Assembly (NCBI GenBank): GCA_028023455.1
Contig: JAQFVV010006336.1
Coordinates: 1,812,224-1,876,223 of the forward strand
Direction of reading: 5' to 3'
Length of the DNA: 64,000 nt
Source of the DNA: Epiperipatus broadwayi
Lineage: Eukaryota > Onychophora > Udeonychophora > Euonychophora > Peripatidae
Shown: positions 27,870 through 39,034 of the stretch, in pieces
Position numbering within the stretch: position 1 is the first letter of the stretch
Layout of the letters: every line of letters starts with the position of its first letter
Made by a program: the position numbers and the translations under genes
The notes under the pieces: generated by a model
Databases searched by the model: none
Seen by the model: only the letters and a program-made list of their open reading frames with translations
What the model was told of the DNA's origin: nothing

Positions 27870-29000
27870 TTATGACCGGATTCTTATCCCATCTACTATG
27901 AATAGTTCAATAACACTTAGCATTATTGGAGACATAAGTAATATTATTAAGAATAGAATATCAAATTCATAAAAGAATTCGAAACTGAATTCACACCACA
28001 TAAATGTATTAACAAAGAAAAACAACATGATCTAATGGGAAAAAAGATATTGTTAGATTTATAAAGTTGAACAATAAAGAGATAATTGATTTAAAAAGTG
28101 AACTTTATTTTACTATTTTAAATATATAAGAAATAGAATTTATTATAAATAAAATACCATAAATTAAATGTTGTGAAAATTAATAGAATGTCAAACATTG
28201 TATCAGTATTAATTAATCATTTAGTAGTAGATATCGCATAAAGACCCTTCAATGTTTTGTCTCAATAAGTTTTTAAAATACTATTCATTAAATAAAACAA
28301 CAATTGATTTTAAAGAATTTCTAATATTAGAATTGAAAAATAACTGAAGGATGAAAGATTGTGAGATTTGATTATGACGACAGATTTAAAAGAAGACAGT
28401 AACTTGCAGAATTTTCTGAGACAAAAGCTGTATACTATATATATATAAGTAATAAAACATTATCAATAGTTGATGTCCCTAAGCTTTAGAATTATTCCAG
28501 TATATTAAATCTAGAATTAAAAATCATTTCAAATTATTAACAGACACCAAAAATCATTTAGATGAAATAAAACAATAAGATGTTATCTGAAATTTTGCCA
28601 ATAACTGTTATACAGCCAAACAAAACATAAATATAATTAACAATAATTATCAACTGAGATAAAACAATGTATGAAGAAAAGAAAAAAAAAAGAAAATATT
28701 TTAAAATGATTCATTTAAAAAATACTGATTATCTAAAATTTTCTGGATTGGTAGAAAAAGAATTTGATGAGAATAAAAAAATCTGACTATGAAATGATGA
28801 GAAGTTATAGAAAAAAATGTTTTTTTTCCCAAACATAAAACAACAGTTTCCTTTTAAAAGAAAATTTGTTTTATTAATAAAAGAAAAAAAAACAATGTTA
28901 TTATACCCTAATATATCTTACATTTTTTTTTTATAAAAAGAGATACATAGTAATTAAAAACAGTAAACCAAAGTAGTATCTAACAATTGCAATAATATTT
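27870..29000. other. AT-rich DNA, no gene seen
   Basis: No supportable element. The PLE frame that starts at about 29021 has no recognisable upstream continuation here, so that copy appears 5'-truncated. Confidence 0.5.
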
Positions 29001-29020
29001 TTGATACTCCATTAAGACTA

Positions 29021-30376
29021 ATGCTTGACTTTGGAGGTGTACATTATGCAAACACAGCAAAATTAATAAATTCATGGTTAATAGACTTAATAGGATTTGG
29101 CAAATATACTATAAAATCTTCTTTCGAGTTTGTGGACTTAATTAAAAATGCAGCCATCGATGACAGTTTCAATATAGCAGCCATAGATATATATGAACTC
29201 TATGGATCGATTAATAGAAAAGGTTCAATCAGGATAATTAAAAAAGAGCTTCAAAATAATCACTGTCCTGAACAGAAGATAGAATTTATCATTGACTTCA
29301 TGAAATAGTTAGATGAGAATATATTTGCGACATTTGAAAATAGGTGGTATAGGATGAATAATGGATGGCCACTGGGACTGCCCATGAGTGGCATTGTATC
29401 TAGTGTTGTAATCGGTTATTTTGAAAACCAGATTATATCGAAGTTCCAGGAACAAACACATGGAATAATTTATTGTAGGTATGTAGATGACATTTTCATC
29501 GCAGCACCTAAACTAATAATAAAAGCCATTCAGGATGAACTGCAGGCACATACCAACATGATATTTAACTGCACTGAAGAGAGTGAGCTTAATACAATTA
29601 ATTATTTGGACCTAATAATAAAAAGAACGCACAGATGCATTAATTACAACATGAAAGTAAAACCATTAAACATTAGAGGATACATCCATACTAAATCGAA
29701 AACCCCGAGAGCCCACAAATTAGCAGGGCTTTCTGCCTTTTTGTTCAGGAATTACCATTTATGCAAATATGAAGAAGAAAGAAGAATAAATATTAACCAA
29801 TATGTTAATGATCTTATGAAGGTTGGTTATGATTTAGTAACCATCAACAAAAGAATCATAACATTTTATGAAAACATAACCAAACCTAGCAGGGACAAAA
29901 AACAACACATATGTCTGCCATACATTCCTAATATTGCAAGAAAACTAGTCAAAAATTTGCAGAATGAATTCACAGTAGGTTTTCGAACCCCTCCTAACAC
30001 CAATAGAATTTTGAACAATTCTAAGGACAAAATTGACCTACAATCAACACCACACATGGTGTATAAGTTGGCATGCCCTCAGGCAAATTGCGGTGCAGTA
30101 TACTATGGTGAGACTCAGGCCACGATAAACAATAGAGCGGCTCAGCACAAATACTTATACAAAAGAGTATTAAGAAGAAACGAAGGCAGCTCAGTATTTG
30201 TGGACCATCAAAAAGAGACTAATCACGAATTTGAACCTGCAAATGCTAGAATAATTGCAACTGAAAGAAATGACATCAAAAGGAAGGTTAAAGAAGCATG
30301 GTATATATTAAGAGATTTGAAAGCAATAAACAGGAGAGATACATGTTTTTCCATTTCAAAGAGATGGACAATATAA
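29021..30376 (+). pseudogene. Penelope-like element RT + GIY-YIG, one in-frame stop
   Basis: A frame of about 451 codons is broken only by a TAG at 29306-29308; the parts before and after it are in the same frame. Part 1 (29021-29308) carries AAIDIYELYGSINRKGSI, the PLE version of RT motif A (usually a SFDVVSLYTNIP-like text), and IKKEL. Part 2 carries NNGWPLGLPMSGIVSSVV (RT motif B of PLEs) and CRYVDDIFIAAP (catalytic YVDD, about 29476-29511). The C-terminal domain contains CPQANCGAVYYGET (GIY-YIG core with Tyr in place of Ile in YIG), INNRAAQHK and ATERNDIKRKVKEAW. PLEs reverse-transcribe their RNA and nick DNA with the GIY-YIG nuclease. The N-terminal part is missing, so this copy is 5'-truncated and inactive, though well preserved. 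Confidence 0.9.
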
Positions 30377-30415
30377 ATAAGCTTGCATGGATTTGCATAA
30401 ATTACTATGTTAGAA

Positions 30416-30455
30416 GGCTATGAATATGATTTGTAAGCTCTGAAAGTGCTTAGCC
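30416..30455 (+). ncRNA. Degraded hammerhead-like motif downstream of PLE
   Basis: GGCTA (30416-30420) and TAGCC (30451-30455) could form stem I. Between them lie TGAATATGA (a damaged CUGANGA box), GAAA at 30442-30445 and AGTGCT, which matches the GAAA-AGTGCT text of the 55-kb motif. It is only 40 bp behind the PLE stop codon. Stem II is not convincing. I rate this as a likely relic rather than a ribozyme. Confidence 0.3.
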
Positions 30456-30459
30456 TTAA

Positions 30460-33400
30460 GAAATATTAATATAATCGTTGAATTTAATTTCACTATATAC
30501 GTTAAGCGTATTTAATTTTACACAAATATGTAATTTTTTTATTTTATATATATATTTTATTTGTATATTTGTATAGTTTATTTTATAAAAACCATTTAAA
30601 TAATTATTTATGTTTTATTTCTATTTAAAAATTGTTTTTAAATTAATTTATTAAGTTACTTTTCTATTAATTAATTGAATATTTAATTCATTTTTATTTG
30701 TTTTATTAATAATTTTATTTATTCATTTTACTATAATTCATCATTTGTTTTTATATGTCTGTAGATAATATTTTATTTATAATTTTGCTTTTTATTATAC
30801 TTTTATTTTCTATTTTATAAAATTATTTTATTTAAATGGGAATTTTTCAATAAAAGTTTTTATTTGAACAGCAATTAATTCTCCATATATTTTCATGTTT
30901 AAATTATTTACATTATATACAAAGTGTTAGTTGACAAATATTACTAGGATAATCAAAAGTGCTCCTAAGTGGATAAAATTTTTAATTATCCAATTAACTG
31001 TATTTATAAATATTCAATTACATAATTACTTATATTGCTTTGAAAAAATACAGACATCAAATACTAATATTATTACATATATATACTGTAACAGTATAGT
31101 AAACAAATCACTAACTATTATTACTTAAATATTCCATTAATGTTTGGTGCCAAAACCTGTAACAGTATAATACATAAGTGAATGATTAAATGATCAAACA
31201 ACTATTTACTGTGAACACCAAAAATCTATAATGGTATAATAATATTAAAATGATTATCTATTAATGAATAAATAGTTTATCATTTTCAGATATCAATTTT
31301 TTATAATTATATAAGGATTTATAAAATAAAAATGTCAAATTATACTAGCACAAAGGTATTTATAAACTAATTATTAAATAAATATAAACTATGAAATTAC
31401 AAATAATGTTGGGCACAATTTATATCAATTTAAATAAAGACAAATATATGCATTTAATCAAAAAGTGTTTAATATAGCATTAGCTTAATTGTAAATAATT
31501 ATTTATTTATTTTGATCAATAAAATGTACATTACAAAATACTAAAAATTTATAATAAATTATTAAAATATGTAAATGTTTTGTAAATATTTTGATTAGCT
31601 GAATATTTAATATGAAACTAAAATATGTAAAAACTTTAAAGTTTTAGTGAAGTATAATGTGGTCAACTAACTATGAATTATCATGAGATTCAATTTTAAT
31701 TAATAATAAAGAAATAAAATTTATTGATATAAAGTATATGTTAATAAATAAATGAAATAATCTTGATGAGGATATTTGATTATGAACTAAATATCAATAG
31801 TATGATTGCATATATTATATCAACTTGTTATTTGTGCATTCAGCAAATACTGCAAATGAAACAGCAGTTAATCAGAAAGAAAATATATTTGCAACTTATA
31901 AATAAACTCCATATATATATATATTATTTTCTACATTTTACATGGAATAAAGTTGCAATATATATATAGTAACCATCTGAGTTACATGGCACATCAACAT
32001 AGTAGAAATAAACACAGATATAAATTTTTGTAGATATTTTCTACATTTTACATGGAATAAAAATAATAAATAAAGGGTTAAATAACTGGATTAAAAATAT
32101 AATTTAATTATAAATTAAAACACTTTAAAAAAAGTCTGAATAAATATTAATATTGTATTATTATTATTCTGATTTTGAATTTAAAAAAACAAGCATGGTT
32201 TATTTTTTTTATTAATGCTTGTATACATTTTTTATCTATTTTTAAAAATCTTCATAGATTAAAAATTACAAAAAAATAGCTTTTAATTAAAAGTGATCTA
32301 AAGAGAGTAAAAACATGGAGATCGCACCTTTGGTTAACTTTCAAAGTAGTGATTTGAAAAGATTAAAGTTGATTTTAATGAAGACAGGGATTAGAGATAT
32401 AAAAACACTTTTCAAAATTAGTGTTTTTATCACATCAATCCAAGTTTATAAAAAGTTTGGATAAAATATTATTTCAGCCTGGCTTAATATTTTGAAAAGT
32501 AACTGGTCAAATTGGCCAGCTGCAAGAGAGTTGGAGAATATAGTTTGGCTTATAGTTTTTGTAAGAGCTGGCAAGAAGGCTTGACTAATAATATTTTTGA
32601 AATGCAGAATATCTAGCTACAGTGTTAGCTAGCAGAGTTGGACCAAGCTCCCATGAGATGTAGCTGAAGTCAAGGCAGAATATCCAGCAATGATGGAGTT
32701 TGAATTCACATTGAGAAAAATGACCTACTTTTTGTGTTGAAATTCATAGCTTTAAATGTGAATCAAAAGAGTTTGCTGGCCTGATGCTCATCAAGCCCTA
32801 GTCAGAAGAGAGACTGCCAACATACCTGATTATATTTTCATGATTCTGACAATTATCTGGACAGATCTCCATCAAGAGAAACTATCAGTTGCTGAAGAAG
32901 TAATTATATGTATGCTGATGTATCTAGAAGCAGAGAAGCACATATAAATGTATATATAGCTAGTGAGTTAGTTTAAAATCCTTGAAATGTCTTTTAAAAT
33001 TATAATTTAATAACTTAAAGTAAAACAATTCAATAATTTTCCTAAGTTAAACATCTAAAAGAAAGGCATAATTCACAGACAATTATACATATATTATAAA
33101 AATAGTTATTTTAATATTCTTTAGAAAGACATTTTTTAAACCTATATTTTTAATTTTAAATATGTTATGATTAATAACAAGCTGCAATGATATAACTTAG
33201 AACAAGTAACTAATTTTTGCTTAAATTAAAAAATTTTTGCAAGAATATTATTTTTAAAATCTATATTTTGAAATTATTCAATCAACAATAATCCATCAAG
33301 ATTGACTTTTATTTTTTTTGTAAAGAAAAAAAAGGAACTTATAAACTGATATTTTTTTGTTTAATGAAAAAAAAACTGTAAACTATTATGATAGAATGTG

Positions 33401-34370
33401 ACAACCAATTTTTTTATTGATACACATATATATGTATGAAATTAATGTATTTTAATCAAAAAATTAATTATGGAAAGTATATTTTGAATAATATTATAAC
33501 AAATTAAAATAGGTAAATGTCAGTGTGTGAATACATGCACACACATATGTGCAAAATTGTAAACATTTATGATATTTTTTATGCAACTGAAAAGTTTAAT
33601 CATGTATTTATTATTTTATATGATGATTGTAATATAAGTCAATTGTAGTGCATGGTTATATATGCGTATATTTGTCAATGTTTGTCATAGGACATATATA
33701 TATAAAATTTAATCATTTTTGTCATTATTAAATATCAATTGAAATATATTAATTATATATTACAAATCATGCATCTGTGCACATTTATATGTAAACCACC
33801 ATGTAATAACTTGAATTTTGTATTAATCACATATATGTAAATCACAATGTGATTATTTGTTATTATTATATGTTAATCAAAATCAGATAGCTTAATTGAT
33901 ATGCATAGTCTTATTCTACATCTTAATATCATTTATTTATTGTTAATAAACCTGTTTTTAATTATAAAAAATTTTCCAGTGGTTCCAAATCTTTTTAGAA
34001 TATCTGTTTCCATCATCTCTTGGTCACATACAATAATAAAGCTCATGTTCTTCTAAGCTGAATTTATGCATAATGGTATATGTGAATGGGGATGTATATT
34101 AGTACATTTGAGTATCTAGAGATGATCAATAATAATTCTGGTTCATGCAAAAGTGAATATGCATTAAAGCCTATGCACTACATTTTATTTTAGTTTAGAC
34201 TTATTAAAAATTAAAATTATAGTTGATCATTACAATTGGCCAGCACATTGATAATGATCAGCATCTTTTAATGTCACAGCATTATTGTTTTTTTGATTTT
34301 TTATTATGTCTTCTAGAAGATGAGTATTTAGTTTGTGCCTCCAAATTAATGGCTAAATAATTTCCCCAAG
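30460..34370. other. AT-rich desert, no gene seen
   Basis: About 3.9 kb. The only clear structure is a perfect 26-bp direct repeat (ATTTTCTACATTTTACATGG...) at 31926-31951 and 32036-32061. A less AT-rich island at about 32480-32960 looks like an old repeat but has no long frame and is unassigned. Confidence 0.55.
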
Positions 34371-34432
34371 CTGGCAATGGCTCAATAGTTAGCTTGGGCT
34401 ATAGAAGACCCTTTTCCAATCCAGTCACCAAA
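34371..34432 (+). mobile_element. Probable tRNA-derived SINE fragment
   Basis: CTGGCAATGGCTCAATAGTTAGC resembles a tRNA 5' half with its A box (the TGGCTCA-ATAGTTAGC part). About 30 nt later TTTTCCAATCCAGTCACCA resembles a T arm, acceptor end and CCA. CTGG and CCAG can pair as part of the acceptor stem. The B box is degraded and no poly(A) tail is present. Confidence 0.45.
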
Positions 34433-34623
34433 TTGATTGTTGATTTTTCTTGATGGATGATTCATGATGATGAATGGTTATTACTTGGAGTATAACTCAT
34501 ATTTACTTTGATTTATTGATAATTCTGGTAAATTTGGTTAATTATACTTATAATTTTTCTAAGGAGGTAACTGTGCTGATCTCTCAAAGAGATCTCATGC
34601 TCTCTATAACAGATAATTTCTGA

Positions 34624-34648
34624 TATATATATATATATATATATATAT
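34624..34648. repeat. (AT)n microsatellite
   Basis: A short AT tract at the left edge of the inverted-repeat element. Confidence 0.9.
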
Positions 34649-34689
34649 TAATTCTAATGTTTTCATGGATAAAAGATGTCATACAATTT

Positions 34690-35090
34690 ATACTACTTAT
34701 AAAAAATTTGTGGGATATTCCCTGTAGTGAAAAAGCTAAATGCTTTGGACGTTTCAGTACAATATCAATGTACTCTTCCTCAGAGCGTCCTCTTTCTCAA
34801 ATCATAAGAATGCATGTGAGATTTAAAATCGTTTTTATTGTTATCTTCTCCTCATATTTAAATTATTTAATAAAACAAAGGGAAAGAATTTTAGCCCAGA
34901 GCATAAAGAAAGTGTGAGTTAAGAAGATACACATTTGGAAGAAACTATTGGTTGAGAAGTTTTAAAATTTATTTTCTCTTCCAATAGTTTCTTCCAAATG
35001 TTGTTAATCTTCTTTAACTCACACCTTTCATTTATGCTCTTGGGCCAAGTTAGCATTTAGCTTTTTCACTACACGGAATATCCCGCAAAT
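34690..35090. mobile_element. Inverted-repeat element of unknown class, PLE-like
   Basis: The outer left arm (about 34700-34741: GTGGGATATTCCCTGTAGTG, AAAAAGCTAAATG) and the inner left arm (about 34891-34950: GCCCAGAGCATAAAGAAAGTG, GTTAAGAAGAT, TTTGGAAGAAACTATTGG) recur inverted at about 34980-35088, with a short central spacer. The right copy lacks the internal ~150 bp (34742-34890) that holds the hammerhead-like core. Inverted terminal copies of unequal length are known in PLEs (established), so a PLE terminus or derivative is plausible. A TIR DNA element is the alternative. Confidence 0.7.
34748..34783 (-). ncRNA. Hammerhead-ribozyme-like core
   Basis: The minus strand has CTGAGGA (34783-34777, matching CUGANGA exactly), then AG, then a 6-bp hairpin AGTACA-TTGATAT-TGTACT. 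GAAA (34755-34752) follows, then CGTC, with GUC as the expected cleavage triplet. Every catalytic box is present. The extra AG before stem II and the weak stem I (only GCT/AGC pairs near the core) are departures from the standard fold. ACGT around stem III is palindromic, as in the minimal PLE ribozymes thought to work as dimers. Confidence 0.55.
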
Positions 35091-35097
35091 AGTAATA

Positions 35098-35105
35098 ATA
35101 ATATG

Positions 35106-35148
<43 letters not shown>

Positions 35149-35156
35149 ATAATATG

Positions 35157-35198
<42 letters not shown>

Positions 35199-35199
35199 T
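35098..35199. repeat. Duplicated compound microsatellite (AC)n(AT)n
   Basis: A ~51-bp block, AATATGAC followed by (AC)n then (AT)n, is present twice in a row with the same internal order. The whole compound tract was therefore duplicated, not just slipped. Confidence 0.93.
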
Positions 35200-35812
35200 T
35201 TAAAATATTAAATATTGCTTTAATACCTCTCATAAAATCTCTTACTTTTATTTGATATTTTATTTAAATTAATTTTATTTGAAATATTTTGTACTTAGGG
35301 TTGGTGATGTTTCCCGTCACTATAGATATGACCCCCAGATCACTCTCTTTTTACTTGAGATCCCCATCCCATTACAATATACATATATAACTAGTCTGTT
35401 TAATTTGTTTCATGGTTTTCATTACAAATATAAATGTAAGATTAAACATTTAAGTATAAAATTATATTATTATCAGGGTATATAAAATATCACCATCATC
35501 ATCAACCATTATCAATCCACTGCAGGATGAAGGTCTCTCCAAGTTTAATCCATCTTTTCCTAACTTTAGATTCTCTTCTTCACATCACCCCTGCACACTT
35601 TTTTATTTTATCCATCCATCTCACATGTGGTCTTTTTCTGGGTCTTTTACGATCTCTTGGAATCCAGTTTAAAATTTCAATTGATCATCTATTATCATCT
35701 CTTCTAGAAATATGTCCAGTCCAACACCACTTCAATCTTTTAATTTTTTCAATGAGGTCAGTAACACCTGTTAGTTCTCTTACCCATACATTGTGTTTTT
35801 GATCTCTTCTTG

Positions 35813-36289
35813 TTACTCCCAACATGCATCTCTCCATACTTCTTTGATGGTCTGGAGTCTCTGTATTTCTCTTCTATTAAGTATCCAATTCTCAGATCCA
35901 TAAGTAAGAACTGGTAAAACACATTTGTTAAAAACCTTTCTTTTCAAACACATAGGCATATTTCCTTTTAGTATCAAGTTATTTCTACCAAAAGCACTCC
36001 AACCAATTTTAATTCTATGATTAATTTCATACATTATGTTTCCATCTGTATTCATAATCTGACCAAGGTATTTGTAACTGTTAACTTCTTCTAACTCATC
36101 ATAATCAATCCTTATTTTCATATTTTGAGAAAGTCTATTAAACATTACTTTAGTCTTTTTAACATTTATCTTTAGTCCTACTTTCCGACTTTCATCAGAT
36201 AACTCCTGCAACATTTTGTGTAGCTCTAAAGCATTATTTGCAAAAACAACTACATCATCTGCAAAATCTAAATGACTTATTACTTTCAC
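35813..36289 (-). pseudogene. RTE LINE reverse transcriptase, C-terminal part
   Basis: 158 codons. HLDFADDVVVFANN near residue 6 carries the catalytic FADD box. GLKINVKKTKVMFN, YKYLGQIMNTDGN and the C-terminal YGSENWILNRREIQRLQ follow, all typical of RTE-like polymerases. Upstream, the text GVMHSDSISPKPF (about 36375-36337) is the damaged form of the GVRQGDxISPxLF motif. Further stops (one TAA near 36452 and one TAG before residue 1) separate it from the 36.5-37.1-kb part. Confidence 0.85.
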
Positions 36290-36550
36290 TGCTTTAGCTT
36301 CCTATTTTAATCCACAAAATACTTCTTGCAGCACTGATGTAAAAGGTTTTGGAGATATGGAGTCACTATGCATTACTCCCTTGTCAATGTTGAATTTCCT
36401 AATATCATTATGTAATTTAATTGTTGCTGTTGCATTTTTATAAATATTTTATAAAATATGACAATATCCTGGATCTACACCTTGATGATCCAATGCTTTA
36501 ATCACTGAATAAATGTTTATAGAATCAAATGCCTTTTCATAATCTACATA

Positions 36551-37069
36551 TCATAAGCATAATGGCAACTCATATTCATTTGTCCTTTCTATAACTTCTC
36601 TCAATACCTGGATATGATCTACTGTACTAAAACGACTTTTAAATCCAGCTGGTTCTCTTGGTTGGTGGAAATCCAGTGATTTCTGTAGAAGAGTTGTAAT
36701 TATCTTAGTAAAAATTTTGTATAAAACTGATAAAAGACTGATCGGTCTGTAATTTCTAATATCTTCTTTATCACCTTTTTTAAATATTAATATTAATACT
36801 GCATTCTTCCAATCATCTGGTACATCTTTATCATTTAGATATTTGGTATATAACTTTGCTAAAAAAATTTCTATTTCTTCACCTGCTTCTTTTAATATAT
36901 CAATTATAGTTCCATCATTACACAGATCCTTCCCTTTCTTCTTAAATTTAATTACATATCTCACTTCCCTATTCAAAATTCTGGGCAATTCAGAAAATAT
37001 AATAGATATAGGAGGAACTTGTTCTTTATTACTATATAATTCTTGATAGAAGTCTTCTACACATTTCAT
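36551..37069 (-). pseudogene. RTE LINE reverse transcriptase, N-terminal part
   Basis: 172 codons continuing the LINE. FYQELYSN lies near residue 7. The fingers region includes DWKNAVLILIFKKGDKEDIR with NYRPISLLSVLYKIFTKII. It ends at ELPLCL and a TGA where the family continues into YVDYEKAFDS (visible in the same frame just after the stop, about 36550-36521), the RT motif A with its catalytic Asp. Confidence 0.85.
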
Positions 37070-37130
37070 GATGTCATCTCTTTTTTTAGTAATAATGCCA
37101 CCTTTTTTACTTATTGCAGATATAGATTTT

Positions 37131-38312
37131 CTACCAATACCAAAATGTTGTTTTACACACTTTAGACTTATTCTCTTCTACAGCTTTCCTTGCTAGTTCA
37201 CAATTATACTTTCTTATATCATTTTCACCTCTTTTCTGCACCCTTTTACAACATTTGAGATATTCAGTCTTTCTTAATACATCATTGTTGTATAGCCGCA
37301 TATTCCTTCTTTTCTTCATAAATTCTCTAAACTCAGTAGAAATTTTATTGGTCAATTGCTGCTTTTTTCTACCAATGATCTTTGTTGCAGTTTTTAAAAG
37401 TGTATCAATTATTTTCCTATTAATGTCATTCAAATCTGAAGCATGTTCAAAATCTACTAATACTTGAAACTGCTTTGTAAGTTGGAATTTAAATTCATTA
37501 GAATGTTTCTCAAGATTAGGAATATCAATTGTAAATTTGGTTTTCCTTAATAATTTTTGTCTCTCTAATTTTGCATTAACACATATCTTACATCTTACTA
37601 ATCGATGGTCACTTTCTGTGTTAAATTTATTAAGAACATTACAATCTTGAAATATGTATTTTCTGTTAGTCAAAATATAATCCAATTCTGCTGTACCTTC
37701 ATTTGGATGCTTCCATGTCCATTTCCTTTTAACATTTTTCTCAAAAAAAGAATTTATAATATAAAGTTTTTCTTTTACTGCAAACTCCACAAGTCTATGT
37801 CCTCTCTCATTTCTATTACCATAACCAAAATTACCTACAGCATTTTCATCTTTCATTTGTTTATCAATTCTAGCATTAAAGTCTCCCATAACAATTTTAA
37901 AATGTTGTTTACTCTGATCAAAAGCCTTTTGTACATCCATATAAAAATCTTCTACTACTTCATCACTATGAGAACTTGTTGGGGTATAAACCTGAATTAT
38001 CTGCATTTGGTATCTGCTATTAAGTTGTAAAACTAATCTTGCCACTCTGTCCGATACACCATCAATCTCCACAATGTTATTCTTCCATTTTTTATTTATA
38101 ATGAATCCTACTCCACTTGTATTTCCAATATTTGTGCCTTTATAGTAGAGTATATGTCCACTTTTTAAATCAATTGTTTCTTCACCTTTTCTTCTAACTT
38201 CACAAAGTCCAATAATGTCCCATTTAATATAAGATAGTTCTTCTTCTAACTCTTGCAATCTTACTTCACTTGAAAGTGATCTGCAGTTGTAAGTACCTAA
38301 ATAAAAAGTCAT
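37131..38312 (-). pseudogene. RTE LINE apurinic-like endonuclease domain
   Basis: A 393-codon open frame starting with ATG at 38312. Endonuclease motifs, in order: GTYNCRSLSS near residue 6, DIIGLCEVRRKGEE near 33 (catalytic Glu), VMGDFNARID near 140 (GDFNA block) and ESDHRLVRCK near 235 (SDH block). This enzyme nicks target DNA to prime LINE reverse transcription. The remainder (about residues 250-393) is the basic linker before the RT. The frame runs out at 37131 through a frameshift near 37150; the true continuation (GRKSISAISKKGGI) is one frame over. Confidence 0.85.
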
Positions 38313-38429
38313 TCATCAAATGGCAGCCTGAGTCTGCAAGCAGGGGATTCTTAGCATCCTTCACCTTTGGCCACCAACCGCTGCCTTGCTTGGTGACTTT
38401 ACAGCCTCTTGGAAATAAGGGCTTGATTT

Positions 38430-39020
38430 ATTTTTGTCTGTCATGATTGTATATATTGGAAAAAAATATTTTTATACTCGGAGGTAAAAAGCCAATAAAC
38501 TCATCATGCTGGCTAACTCATGCTGGTGAGCAGCCCATCCATGTTTGTATACTATATGAATAATCACATTGTAATAACAGCTGCAGCAAAAAAAAATGTA
38601 TGGAGTTGATATTAGGAATTTGCCCTGCTCAGTTCCTTTAAGACCTCCAAGAGGAATCAAAGGGTCTTCTTTCAATTAATAGCAAACTCCTTTTTGCAGC
38701 CATATACAATACAGATTGTCCTAAGTATAATTCAAAAATACTTATATTTAAAATTTATTAATTTTGAAATATATATAAATAATGGAAACCAAAAACACAT
38801 TATAAAATTTCAATAGCTTTTAAAGTAGTGTTAAGAAAGGCACTATATTTAAATTTGTTTTAAACTAATCTAAATTTTCTTTTTGGTTAATTTATATTTA
38901 ATGTAGTATAAATAAACATAGACATTTTACAATAAATAAATCCATAATGAAAACATATACCTGGTTAATTTTTTAGAGAATTATCTGATATTCATTAACT
39001 AAAAAACTTCATTTAAAAGC
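38430..39020. other. AT-rich spacer, no gene seen
   Basis: It lies between the LINE 5' end and the solo LTR. The 67-codon minus-strand frame (38472-38675) has no recognisable motif. Confidence 0.5.
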
Positions 39021-39034
39021 ATATATATATATAT

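Larger units (their letters stand above)
35490..38420 (-). mobile_element. RTE-type LINE, nearly full length, inactive
   Basis: A single minus-strand element. Its 5' part (about 38420-38313) is GC-richer leader, followed by the endonuclease, then the reverse transcriptase, then a short 3' tail. The tail reads CACTGCAGG-like text on the plus strand (about 35516-35527) and ends in ATC/TGA triplets near 35495-35510, typical of RTE-clade elements, which end in short tandem repeats instead of poly(A). Coding is broken by one frameshift and at least three stops. I did not identify target-site duplications, and the exact 5' end is uncertain. Confidence 0.8.

Noticed and set aside
37255-38030. Plus-strand open frames of 70 and 141 codons
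   Set aside because: Antisense shadows of the minus-strand LINE endonuclease frame.
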